Of a stretch of DNA of 64,000 nt, positions 10,015 to 21,795 are shown one piece after another. The number at the start of each line of letters is the position of its first letter. Positions within the stretch are counted from its first letter, which is position 1. The position numbers and the translations under genes were made by a program. Origin of the DNA: Eustoma russellianum. Its lineage: Eukaryota; Streptophyta; Magnoliopsida; Gentianales; Gentianaceae. The notes beneath the pieces are model-generated. The model saw nothing but the letters and a program-made list of their open reading frames with translations, did no database searches and had not been told where the DNA came from. Location: contig AP025057.1 of NCBI GenBank assembly GCA_036186865.1, positions 20,253,063-20,317,062 on the forward strand, given 5' to 3'.

Positions 10015-10752
10015 ATGGCAACCACTAGACACAAAACCGAGCAAGAAGGTATGTCATGCCAAAGGCCTCCACTTCTTGATAGTGAGGTACATTCTGATTC
10101 CGATTCCGATTACGATTCTGAACTATCATATCATGATTTGTTTGTTCAATATCTTGAATTGCATAAGTTTGCTAAGACTCTTGCAAAAGAAAAGAAGCGA
10201 TTAATTGAAGACAAGAAATTGTTAGAATCTTCTAATACGAATATTGTTGCTCAATTAAACGATTCAAAAGAAGAGTCGTCATGCATCATAAATTCATTAA
10301 AGTCTGAAATTTCATCATTGACATCCGAGAACACTGAACTGAAAGATGAGATTCCAAAGTTGAAATCAAGAAATGAAGATCTAGAAAAGACTAGAAAACA
10401 ATTCGATGCGGATACTTGTATTCTAGATCATCCTATCTCTTCTCAGAAAGATGGAAATGATAAAACCGGAGTAGGATACGTTAAAGAAAATAAAGTTCGA
10501 AATAAGGCTACAAAATTGATTTTATCTACATCTATGAAACCGCATGAAACTATACAACCTAAGAAGAAGGCTAGTACACCACTCATCTCATCTCATCAAT
10601 CTTCTTATTCTTCGTATTATACAAAGTGCAATCATGTGTCATATAGATATGAAAGAAAGCCACTGATGCATATGCGACATTCATATCATAAAAATGCATC
10701 TAAATCACTCCCCGTGCATACAAACCGAAATGCATATCTAAAACGAAAATGA
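10015..10752 (+). pseudogene. Internally deleted gag of element C (245 aa)
   Basis: Starts MATTRHKTEQEGMS, as in the gag of D and E, and ends LKRK. After about 22 residues it jumps from RPPLLD to a Ser/Asp-rich stretch (SDSDSDYDSELS) that in E lies about 355 residues downstream. The DUF4219/UBN2 capsid region and the CCHC zinc knuckle are therefore gone, yet the frame is kept. What remains is a predicted coiled coil (about residues 40-130: LHKFAKTLAKEKKRLIEDKKLLESS...) and a basic His/Tyr/Lys-rich tail. It probably cannot form particles or bind RNA in the normal way. Confidence 0.85.
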
Positions 10753-11162
10753 TACTATATGCATGATGGGATTCTTGAACGCATTTACTCCAAACGTGTA
10801 TTATGTTGCGTCTTCATCACCTTTCTCACCTTTTCGAAGACCTAGAAAGGTCACCCAAATTTGGGTACTAAAAGGGACATTTTCAAATGGTTGAATAAAT
10901 AACCCTTACGAACACACGTTTGATGTTATTTGAAATGCATGATTTTTTTTGCTATCTTCATCTTTACACGCGCTTTTGATTGTCTTTCCAAAATAAAGGG
11001 GGAGAGAATGCATGATTTAAGGGGGAGAGAGAAAGATTAATTGCACAAATCAAGGGGGAGAGAATTCAAAATTCAAATTTGAATTTGGGCACGATTGGAG
11101 GGGAGCGACAAAATTTAAATCATGAGCGTACGTTATTTTGTAAATCATCAAAAGGGGGAGAT
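10753..11162 (+). other. Non-coding remainder of element C with four polypurine tracts
   Basis: Just after the gag remnant a short piece still encodes TQIWVxK (about 10857-10880), then all pol sequence is missing. Four purine runs of the type AAGGGGGAGAG occur at about 10995-11008, 11019-11036, 11052-11064 and 11151-11161. The last abuts the 3' LTR and is the likely plus-strand primer. Confidence 0.8.
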
Positions 11163-11495
11163 TTTTTAGAAAAAGGGGTTTGAGTGATTACAAAATGCAT
11201 GAGTTAAATCACGTGTATTAAAGAAATGCATGACACGTTTTATGACATGACACGTTTTTCATATATATTGTTTCCGTACTAACAAGCCATGAAGCTTTAA
11301 AGCTTACATCAAATGGCAAACATTTGTTGTGTTTGAACTATTTTCAGGTGCCACCATTAATGAACTAAACTAGTTTATTAAGTGAAGTACTTAGTTGAAT
11401 AAACTAAGTAGTTTATTAAATGGAGATATATTTGGAAAAGGCATGATGGCAACAAATTGAAGAATGAAAAGTCTCCTTCTACTATTCATCACATG

Positions 11496-11536
<41 letters not shown>

Positions 11537-13801
11537 GATTTTTTTTAAACGCACAATACATATATATTCCAACGTACTACCGACACGTTATATATATTAC
11601 GAATGTACGTCAACGTCACACCACTATACTTACCTCATATATATGAGTATATTCGGGTCTTATATCATATGATATAAGTCATGGTGATGACAAAATTATT
11701 ACGATACGTTACAAGGTTATAAACCGAAAATTGTCGTATCGGGTGACTACCGAAACTTCACCAACGTGTCACGTACTTGCCATATATAGATGGCCAGCCC
11801 CAACACTTCAAAAATGGCCACAAATTTCGTGGCTTACATGGTATATTCAGCCATAAAACTATCTCATGTTGGCACACACAAATCATCCCCAATTAAGGCC
11901 AAATTGTGGAGATTTCAAATTCAACATTTTTGTCACATGGGGTGCCACTTACTTCAGCCATTAGAGCTGAATATTCAAGTTATTCTATGTATATTATCTG
12001 TGACATAATATATATAACATGTGCAAAAAGTTTGAATTTAATCGGAGAACAATCACGTAATCGACAAAAGTCGAAAATTCGGTTTTCTACGAACACAACA
12101 CATGAAACGTTTTTGTCATGACATGTAACATTTATCTAGACACTTTTTACATATTCAATACATATTACAGTGGTCTAGAAAATTCAAATTAGGGCTGATT
12201 ATAATTTGCCATATATGTGTGAATATTGTGTATTATTTCACAAAGTTTACCAAAAGAAAATTAAGCACATGTGCAGGAATTTCACACACCATTTTCAGCT
12301 TTGTTGAAGCCTAGAAGGAGCTTATTTGGCACTTTAATTGGTGAAAAATAAGCCACGTAAGATGGGTGACTTTGAAGAGGGCAACACACAAGGAAAGATT
12401 TCAAAAATGCAACACATGCTGAAAATTTTCAGCACATGTGAATAGTGGCCGAATTTACTATTCATTTGTCTTTAATTTGCATCCCAAAATTGAAGGGATT
12501 GAATGGTGATTATTTGGTAGTGTTTTGAATTCTTTTTGGCACATGTTTTTCAAGTTAATCTCAGATTTTTACAGCACACTAAATGGTGACAAGGTTGGAC
12601 CAATCATGAAGTGTCAAGTAAGCAAAGCCAAGACATTAATCCAATCAAGTTATGCCAAGTAAGCAAGTTGATGTCACATTTACACAAGGCATTCTTCCAA
12701 GTACTTAAAAGAGAATTCTCAAGATGGAAAAGAGCCCTAAGGGGGCGGCCAAGGCTGATTAAAAGGAGAAGAGATGTAGCAAACAAAAGCAAGACAAGTC
12801 TCATAATTTCCAAGTGCAAAAAAAGGTCTTCCACTTTCTTCTTCCATATTTCTTTCTTCTTCTTCTCTTTCAAGCCTATTGTTCTAATATTCAAATATAT
12901 TGAATAGGCTTTGTATAAACCACCATATACGTTCATTGTTGTAAAAGGTTGATCAAGGTGTGATCAAACCTTCATTCGTTCGGTGGTGGTGTTCGTGAAA
13001 GGTGTGATTACTTGTATCGTTTGTAAAGGGTTGGAGTTGGTGTGTAACTTCAGCAACCCTTTGTGGTAAGGTGTTATTTTGTTTAGTGATAACCGAGGAA
13101 GGTGTCCTCGAAGACTGGAGTAGGTTGTGTTAACCGAACCAGTATAAAATTCTCGGTGTTATTACTTTCAACACTTTACTTTCAGTTTCCAGCACTTTGC
13201 ATCGTTTTCATTGCATTACCAAAATTTGCAGAAACATAGTCACACCTCTTAAGTTTCATTTGGTGTAAGTTTCAACCCTTTTGGATAAGTATAAGTCATT
13301 CAAACGTCAATAGTTCTGAGACTAGTGCAGTCTGATTTTCAGACTTGCAAAGGTTGAGACTTTGAACGTATTTGACATACTTCCCAAAAGAATTTTGCAA
13401 ACCTGTTTCAAAAAAATTAAATTCACATAATAAGGGGTTTGTCACTAAATTTTCAGACCATTTGGAGTAACGGTTTAATCGGAATTAATTTTTCAAATCA
13501 GACTACTGTTTCTGACAGATTTACGCAATCTGACCACCAACGATTTTTAAAGGAGTTAAAGGTTGAATTTTAATCTAAAACTTTTAGGAGATACTCAAAA
13601 CATCTGAGACTAAGATCTCTCCAAATTTCAGAATTTTTGAAGAACTGTAACCTAGTTTTCAAAACGTTTCAAAACAGATTCTGAAAACAGAAACTATTTT
13701 CAGAAGTTGGGTTTTTGGTTTAAAACAATTTTAAAACCCAAATTTTCCGCACCCACTATTCAACTCCACCCCCCTTCTAGTGGTGCCTTACAGGTCCTAC
13801 A
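11163..13801 (+). repeat. 3' LTR of element C
   Basis: 2639 bp, colinear with 7325-9958, ending GGTCCTACA before the ttaca TSD. The first bases have mutated from TGTTAAG to TTTTTAG. It has a long TA microsatellite at about 11497-11532 where the 5' LTR has a shorter one, and the same 18-bp palindrome near 12419-12436. Confidence 0.92.
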
Positions 13802-16060
13802 TTACATATATCACAAACAAACGTCAACGTCACACCACTATACTTACCTCATATTTATGATTATATTCAGATCTTTTATCATATGATATAAGTCATGGTG
13901 ATGACAAAATTATTACGATACGTTACAAGGTTATAAACCGAAAATTGTCGTATCGGGTGACTACCGAAACTTCACCAACGTGCCACGTACTTGCCATATA
14001 TAGATGGCCAGCCCCTACACTTTAAAAATGGCCAGAAATTTTGTGGCTAACATGGTATACTCAGCCATAAAATCATTCCATGTTGGCACACACAAATCAC
14101 CCCCAATTAAGGCCAAATTATGGAGATTCCAACTTTACCTTTTTAAGCACATGTGGGCACCAATGTTAAACGGCCTATGAGCTGAATATTTAAATTATTT
14201 TATGTATATTATGTGTGACATAATATATATAAAATGTGCAAAAAGTTTGAATTTAATCGGAGAAAAATTGCGTAATCGACAAAAGTCGAAAATTCGGTTT
14301 TCAACAAACACAACACATGGAATGTTTTTGGCATGACATGTAACATGTATCTAGACACTTTTTTACATATTCAATACATATTAAAGTGTACTAGAATATT
14401 CAAATTAGGACTGATTGGAATATACCATACATGTGTAATTATTGTGCACTATTTTTACAAAGTCTACAAAAATAAAATTCAACACATGTTCAAGCCTTCA
14501 TACACGCCTGCTACAGCCTTGGTGGAGCTTATGTGGAGCTTAGTTGGTATCTCAATTGGTGAAGAATAAGCCACACAAGGTTAGTGGCATAATGGAGAAA
14601 GCTACACAAGGTAACATTTCAAACTTTTTAGCAAATGAGACACATGCTGAAAATTCAACATATGAGAATAGAGCTGGCCGATTTTTTGTCTTCAATGGTG
14701 ATCAAATTTGCTTCCAAATTTGAGGGGATTGATTGTAGAATATCTGGCAATGTCTTGAACTTCATCTGGCACATGTTTTTCATTTTATTCTCAGATTTTT
14801 ACAGCTACTAAATGATGACAAGACTCATCCAATCAAGGAGTGCCAAGTAAGTAAGGCCAAGACAATCATCCAATCAAGTTGTGTCGAGTAAGCAAAATGG
14901 TGTCACATCTACACAAGGCATTCTTCCAAGGACATAAAAGAGAATTCTCAAGGTGAAGAAAAGCCCTAGGGGGGCGGCCACTCTCAAATAAAAGGAAGAG
15001 AAGAGAGCAAACCAAGACAAGACAATTCTCATAATCTCACAAGTGCAAAAAGTGTCTTCTACTCTCTTCTTCTACATTTCTTTATTTTTCTTCTTCTCTC
15101 AAGCCTATTGTTCTTATATTCAATATATATTGAATAGGCTTTGATTAGACCACCATACACGTTTTATTTGTTGTAAAAGGTTGATCAAGGCGTGATCAAA
15201 CCTTCATCCGTTCGGTGGTGATGTTAGTAATCGGTGTGATTGATTATATTGTGTGTAAAGGGTTGAAGTTGGCGTGTAACTCCATCAATCCTTGTGGTAA
15301 GGCGTTTTTTGTGATTAGTGATAACCGAGGAAGGTGTCTTCGAATACTGGAGTAGGTTGTATTAACCAAACCAGTATAAAATTCTCGGTATTATTACTTT
15401 TAGCACATTACTTTCAGTTTCCAGCACTTTGCATCGTTTTAATTGCAGTAGTAAAAATATCAAATGCATTTCAAAAATCGTAAAATTTTCCAGAAACATA
15501 GCCACACCTCTTAGATTTCATTTTGCGCAAGTCTCACCACATTTAGATAAGTATAAGTCTATCAAACATTAATAGTTCTGAGACTAGTGCAATCAGATTT
15601 TCAGACTTGCAAAAGTTGAGAACATCAACGTATTTGACATACTTCCCAAAGAAATTTCTCAAAACTATTTCAACCCATTAAAATAAATATCTTAAGGGGT
15701 TTGTCATTAAAGTTTCAGACCATTTAGAGTTACGAATCAATCGAAATAAAGTTTTAAAATCGGAGTATTGTTTCTGGCAGATTCGCGCAATCTGACTAGA
15801 AACGTATTTTCAAAGGGTTAGAGGTTGAATTTCAATCTGAAATTTTTAGGGGATACTCAAAACATCTGAGAGTAGAATCTCTTCAAATTTCAGAATTTTT
15901 TAAGGCCTATAACCTGGTATTTCAAACATTTCAAATCAGGATCTGAAAACAGAAACTATTTTCAAAAGTTAGGTTTTTGGATCAAAATATTTTAAAAACC
16001 AAATTTTCCGCACCTACTATTCAACCTCCTCCCTTCTAGTGGTGCTATATAGGTCCCATA
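13802..16060 (+). repeat. Solo LTR B, right portion
   Basis: Continues solo LTR B after the element C insertion and begins with the second ttaca TSD copy. It resumes at the equivalent of the C LTR position 7741 and runs to GGTCCCATA at 16060, the diverged form of the family end GGTCCTACA. It is visibly more diverged from C than C's LTRs are from each other. Its TATA-like box is near 13996. No gene is present. Confidence 0.9.
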
Positions 16061-16373
16061 GAATATTTACCCCATCCGGAATATCCATAATACATTGAAA
16101 GCACTGCACATATACAAACGGATAATGACGTTGACGTGGATCTTGATAAACAGCAGTAGCGTCCATCGTAGTCCATGCAAAACCAAACACGAAGAACATA
16201 TGTAAACCATGAAGTATAAAGTCATACCCAGCCTTCCTACATCCATCAAAGTGCAGGCAGCATTTGTGTAGGAGGCCAATCCATATGGAAAACAAGGTAA
16301 ATATGGCAACGGCAACATTGTCAAGCATGACGAAGATGTCCCGTAGTAACATCAAGCATGACGCAGCAGCGAA

Positions 16374-17740
16374 CTAAAGAGGGAAGATTATGCCATGTAT
16401 AATAACCTGTCTGAGGAGTCTGTACTCTATGTTGCTAAATAGTGGGCCGCCATATTTGTCTTCCGAACGGTATGCTGAATAACTGTCCGAGTCTGCATGA
16501 GTAGAGATTGTAATATTTGCAAGTGGAAAGTTTCTGCGACATGGGTGTTCTGGTGTAGACCCGAGAAAACTGCTGACAATCGGTCTCCAGAATAATGTCG
16601 CGATAAATCCGCAAAAAAAAGAGCAAGCCAAATAAAACAGCCTGAGTTCCCGCAATAAATGGAGTGCACAAGGGCAAACGAAAGGAGAGTGCCCCAACAC
16701 ATGCTCCCATATAATCCCGTAGAGTAGCACCTCCAGCTACAAAGTGCCTTCCTACTACGGTGTCAGTATTAAGTTTCAAACGACCAGTAGGAGGAACTAA
16801 CCATCGTGCCACTTGAACTCGCTTAATATGAAGTGTAGGCAGAAGCACTAAATGCTGCAGTGACCGAAATCCTGACGCAAGTTTAGTGCCATCAATTGTT
16901 TTGGCCCATAAGTAAATATCTGAACGGGCAACCGCCATGATGGATTCTGTTGTATAAGATGTCTCATCACAGTAGACTAGAGATGTATAAGTACGCCATA
17001 CATTAAAGATAATAATACCTAGAATCACAATCCGCAGCACACCTAAGATATTATTTGATGAAGCACGGAACCACCAAGATAATAAATAAAGCCATAATCG
17101 AATAGAGATATGGGATAGACCAAATAAAGAGGACGCAAAAAAGACCCATATAGGCCGGATACATGTGCAGTGTAAAAATAAGTGATCCACCTCTGCTGAT
17201 GCCTGTTTACAGAACGGGCATTGCTTAGGCATAGACACTATAAATTTACATACGTAATCATCTTATGTAAGAGCTAGGTGATATAAGCGCCAAAGACAAA
17301 TGCTGATAACCGGACAGTGGTACTTATGCCAAATAAATTGAGCAGACAAAATAGTAGGACGTGACATTCTACAAACCTCATAGGCCGATTGCAATGAAAA
17401 AGCACCCGAAGAAGTAGGTGCAAGGTCAACTAAGAACCAACATGCTGACTGTGTGATTGATAAGACACATGATACCGACAAATAAGTTTCCAGATGGGAG
17501 AGTCAGGAAGACGTGGACTATAATCCCCCCGAAGACCATACTTGGCATGAAGATAGCGACTCCATAGGGTATTATTTTGATGATAATGCCACCAAGTACG
17601 ACAACAATATGCATCCTGCATCACGCGAAGATCTCGAAGTCCCAAACCACCTTCGGAACAAGGGGTCTGAAGAGTTGCCCAAGCTACGCAATGCCATTTA
17701 TGCCCCCAGTAAAAATGAGCCATCTTTCATCCATTGATTC
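16374..17740 (-). pseudogene. LINE2 ORF2: RT connection, zf-RVT zinc ribbon and RNase H
   Basis: 17723-17430 reads FYWGHKWHCVAWATLQTP...GGLGLRDLRVMQDA, the conserved block after RT in plant LINEs. zf-RVT follows: QFIWHKYHCPVISICLWRLYHLAL, then after a shift QCPFCKQASAEVDHLFLHCTCIRPIW. The RNase H segment (about 16840-16435) has RLKLNTDTVVG and IILETDC but reads AGTQAVLFGL where AExxAxxxGL is usual, so one catalytic acid is missing. Disrupted by at least two frameshifts. Confidence 0.85.
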
Positions 17741-17983
17741 TAATCACTGATTGCGGAATAAGACCAATCGTCCTGCTTGTGAAAGCAACTTGTTATGCCA
17801 GCCATGCAAATGTGTGTCAATTCGCTCTAGAAGAGATATGCATTAACGCACTCGACTAATACATTTATGCAAGGTAGATCTGAGATAGCGAAAGGGCAAA
17901 TCAGTTGAACACATTTGTAGTATAGTCTCAAATTGTTGCTGGCGCAGCGATGGAGTGCTTGAGGAAGGAATAAATCTGCTCTT

Positions 17984-18880
17984 CTAATAATTGACCTTCT
18001 GACCAGAGGTTGTGTCATACCAAGTCAGAAATTCCTTAAAGGAACATAATGTACGAATAGAGCCATGCAGAAACACCAATAAATCATCAGCATATGCAAG
18101 GTGTGTAATATGAAAGGGCATGCGATCCAATCGAAATGGTTGCAATCTGCCGGCCTCCACATAAGCCTTTAATCCCCGATTGAATCCCTCAGAAGAAAGT
18201 ATAAATAATAACAGTAATAAAGGATCTCCTTGCTTGACCCCTCTATAAGGCCAAATGAAACCATATGGAACCCCATTTATGAGGACAGAGAATCGCGTAC
18301 AACACAAGTGAGATCAGACGAACAAAAAATACTGAAAATCAAAATCACACCAGTAACAATTCTAAATACTCCCAACTTACATGATCAAAGGCTTTCATCA
18401 TATCCAACTTTAGACACAATTGACTACCTCCCTGATCCATCATGCGTATCATCTCGCGAGCTAACAGAATTTTTGAAGAAATGCCATACCCTATTAAAAA
18501 CTAGTTTGCTCTGGTGATATCAACCTCGGGAGAAAAGATCTAAGGCGCGTTTCTATTATATGAATACAGAGCTTACTCATGAAATTAGTCAAACAGATCA
18601 GCCGATAATCACTGAAAGTAGAGGCACCGAGACCATCGGAATTAAAGTGAATAAAGCACTTGTCATAACGGAAGGTTAGGAAATGCCAACAAAAAATTCT
18701 TGTACCGCTAAAATAACATCCATATGTATGATATGCCAACATGAATGAAACTTTTTTCATGAAACCCATCTGGGCTTGCCGCATTTTGTGGATCTAAGTG
18801 CCAGACAACCTCCTAATCTCAGAAGCCCACGGAAGAAGAGTAAGAAACATCGTATCGTCTGCTGTTACAATCTGAGAAAT
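17984..18880 (-). pseudogene. LINE2 ORF2: reverse transcriptase part
   Basis: Two frames carry RT sequence. 18784-18494 has SDYRLICLTNFMSKLCIHIIETRLRSFLPRLISPEQTSF. 18307-17984 has FSVLINGVPYGFIWPYRGVKQGDPL, SSEGFNRGLKAYV and THLAYADDLLVF with the catalytic YADD. The region between them (18308-18493) codes the rest in broken frames. YADD and QGDP are kept, but the frameshifts make the protein incomplete. It is L1-type by its FMSK, SPEQ and YADD motifs. Confidence 0.88.
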
Positions 18881-18883
18881 GTG

Positions 18884-18888
18884 CTCTA
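18884..18888. repeat. Target-site duplication of element D, left copy (imperfect)
   Basis: CTCTA before the LTR end at 18889, matched by CTTTA at 29653-29657 after the other LTR. One C/T difference fits an old insertion. Confidence 0.75.
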
Positions 18889-21191
18889 TGTAGGACATGT
18901 ATAGCACCGCTAGAAGGGGGGTTGGATAGTGGATGCAGAAAATTTGGTTTTTAAAATTTTTTAAACCGAAAATCTCACTTCTGAAAATAGTTTTTGTTTA
19001 CGATCCTGATTTGAAATAATTGAATGACCTAGTTATAGACCTCCAAAAATTATAAAATCTAGTGAGAATCTACTCTCAGATGTTTTGAGTATCTCATACA
19101 AATTTCAAATTAAAATTCCACTCCAAACCCTTGAAAATATGTTTTGGTCAGATTGCGCAAATCTGGCAGAAACTGTACTCCGACTTGAAAATTTTATTCC
19201 GATTGATTGGTGACTCCAAATAGTCTGAAACTTTAATGACAAGACCCTCAAGATATTTATTTTGATGGGTTGAAACAGTTTTTGAAAATTCTTTTGGAAA
19301 GTAAATCAACCACGTTGATGTTCTTAACCTTTGTAAATCTGAAAATCAGATTGCACTAGTCTCAAAACTATTCACGTTTAACTGACTTATACTTATTCAA
19401 ATGAGTTGAAACTTACGACAAATGAAATCTAGGATATGTGGCTATGTTTCTGAAAAATTTTGTAATTTTTGAAAATCCTTTGCTATTTTTTCTATCGCAA
19501 TGAAATTGATGCAAAATGTTAGAAACTGAAAGTAAATTGCAATAAAGTAAGAACACCAAGGATTTTATACTAGTTCGGTTAAATAAACCTACTCCAGTCT
19601 TCGGGAAACCTTCCTCGGTTATCACTAAACACAAAAAATACCTTACCACAAGGGTGACTGGAGTTAAACACTAACTCCACCCTTTTACAACCAATACAAT
19701 CGGGCAAACGAATCACGGACACCACCACCAACCGAATGAAGGTTTGATCACACTTTGATCAACCTTTTACAACAATTGAAACGTGTATGGTGGTATATCC
19801 AGAGCATATATAATATCAATATTGTATGAACAATAGGCTTGAGAGAAGAAAAAGAAGAAAGAAAGGTAGAAGAAGAGAGTGGTAGATCCTTTTTGAACTT
19901 GAGAGGAATGTGAGAGTTGTCTTAGCATTGTTTGCACTATTCTCTTCCTTATATGCATGCTTAGCCGCCCCCTAGGGCTTCTCTCTTTCTTGAGAATTCT
20001 CTTTAATTTCCTTGAAAGATTGCCTTGTGTAGAAATGACACCATCTTGATTACTTGGCACGCTATCTGGAAGGATGACTTGACCTTGCTTACTTGTCACT
20101 TGATGATTGGTCCAACTTGGAATCCTTTAATGAGCTGTAAAAATATGAAAAAAAACTTACAAAACATGTGCTCAAAAGTAGTGAAAATATTGTCATACTA
20201 CCAACCTTCAATTCCTTAAATTTTGGAATACAAATTGAGGAGCATTAAGGCCACAAAATCGGCCAACTATACATATGTTGAAAATTTTCAGCATGCGTTG
20301 TAGTTTGAAATCTTTTGAATTGTTACCTTGTGTAGTTCCCTCTTTTATGTCACTAACCTTGTGTGGCATATTCTTCACCAATTGAGATGCCAACTAAGCT
20401 CCACCTAGGCTCCATTCAAAGTGAAAATGGCGTGTGAAATGACTTGGACATGCGCTGAATTTCATTTTAGTAAGCTTTGTCAAATAATGCACAATAATTA
20501 CACCTATATGGTAAATTGCAATCAGCCCTGATTTGAATTTTGTAGAACACTTTGGCATGTCCTGAATGTGTAAAAATTTTCTAGATACATGTTACATCTT
20601 ATGCGGAAAAAAAATGTTCCATGCGTTGTGCTCGTAGAAAACTGGATTTTTGACTTTCGTCGATTACGCGATTTTTCTCCAATTAAATTCAAACTTCTTG
20701 CACATGTCATAAATGTTATGTCACACATAATAGTCATAAAATAAAGTGTATATTCAGCTCTAATGGCTGATGGAGAAGGTGCCCATGTGATTAAAAGAAT
20801 TTGAATTTGAAATCTCCACAATTTTAGCCTAAATTGTGGGTGATTTGTGTGCACCAACATGAAATGATTTACCGGTTTAACATGTGAGCCACGAAATTTT
20901 TGGCTATTTTTGATGTATATGGGCTGGCCATCTTTATATAGCAAGTACGTGACACGTCAGTAAAGTTTTGGTAGTCACCCGATGCGACAATTTTTGGTTT
21001 ATGACCTTGTAACGTGTTGTTATAATTTTGTATCATCACCATGAATTATATCATATGATATAAGACCTGAATATACTCATAAATATAAGGTGTATATAGT
21101 GGTGTGACATTGACGTACGCTTGTGATATATGTAACGTGTCACTAGTACGTCGAAATATGTGTGTGTTGTGTCTTTTTTTAAAAATATGAA

Positions 21192-21248
<57 letters not shown>

Positions 21249-21603
21249 GTGTAAGATTAAATAAGGAGGAGGCTTTTCATTTCCAAATTTGTTGACACGT
21301 AGCTTTCACCAAATATTTCTCCATTTAATGAACTAGTTAGTTCATTAGCTTAAGTGATTCACTTAATGAACTAGTTTAGTTCATTAATTGTGGCACCTGA
21401 AAATCGTTCAAAGACAACAAATGTTTTATATATGATGTAAGACTTAATGCTTCATGGTCTGTTAGTACGGCAAGAATATATATAAAGCATATGAAGCATG
21501 TATATCACATAAACGTGTCACTTAATAATTTTGTCATGTACTTCGTAAACCCGTACCATTTAAATCATGCATTTGTAAATCATTCAAACACATTTTCTCA
21601 ACA
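18889..21603 (-). repeat. 3' LTR of element D
   Basis: 2715 bp. On the plus strand it runs from TGTAGGACATG to TTTTCTCAACA. It has the TATA-like box TATATAAA (minus strand, 20933-20940), a long TA microsatellite (about 21199-21244), the TGAAAATTTTCA palindrome core near 20279-20290 and the paired TAGTTCATTA palindromes near 21325-21387. Confidence 0.92.
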
Positions 21604-21795
21604 ATCTTCCTCTTTTGATGATTTACAAAATAACATTGATTCGTGATTTAAATATGATCGCTCTCCCTCCAAATATGCTCAAATTCGAATTTTATATCAT
21701 CGTGTCTCCCCCCTAAATTATGCAATCATGCTCTCTCTCCCTTTATTTTGTAAATAATATCAAAAGTACATGTAAAAATGGAAATAAATATCAAT
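21604..21795 (-). other. Region between pol and 3' LTR of element D, polypurine tracts
   Basis: On the minus strand this holds the final tract AAAAGAGGAAGAT next to the LTR (about 21606-21620) and further GGGAGAG-type runs at about 21662-21672, 21705-21713 and 21731-21745. It matches the multi-tract layout of element C. There is no envelope-like ORF. Confidence 0.75.

Larger units (their letters stand above)
7325..13801 (+). mobile_element. Copia element C: internally deleted, two LTRs, nested in solo LTR B
   Basis: A 6477-bp element with two LTRs (7325-9958 and 11163-13801), a tRNA-Met type PBS, a shortened gag and polypurine tracts, but no protease, integrase, RT or RNase H. It is flanked by a perfect 5-bp TSD, ttaca (7320-7324 and 13802-13806), within the sequence of solo LTR B. 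The two LTRs look about 97% alike over their first 260 bases by eye, with mostly C/T and G/A differences. The element could only have moved with proteins from a full relative such as E. Confidence 0.93.
16061..18888 (-). mobile_element. LINE2, piece 2 (RT second half, zinc ribbon, RNase H)
   Basis: Middle part of the minus-strand LINE whose 5' part is 29653-32139 and whose 3' part is 6423-6880. It starts (in LINE sense) at the copia D insertion at 18888 and ends at the gaata TSD of solo LTR B. Its content continues the domain order of a plant L1 element: RT, zf-RVT, RNase H. LINE1 (32157-37998) is a related copy with the same order. Confidence 0.9.

Noticed and set aside
21604..21795. Envelope-like ORF expected in some Sire/Maximus elements
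   Set aside because: Only about 190 bases lie between pol and the 3' LTR in D, and they hold polypurine tracts, so there is no room for an envelope-like gene in this copy.
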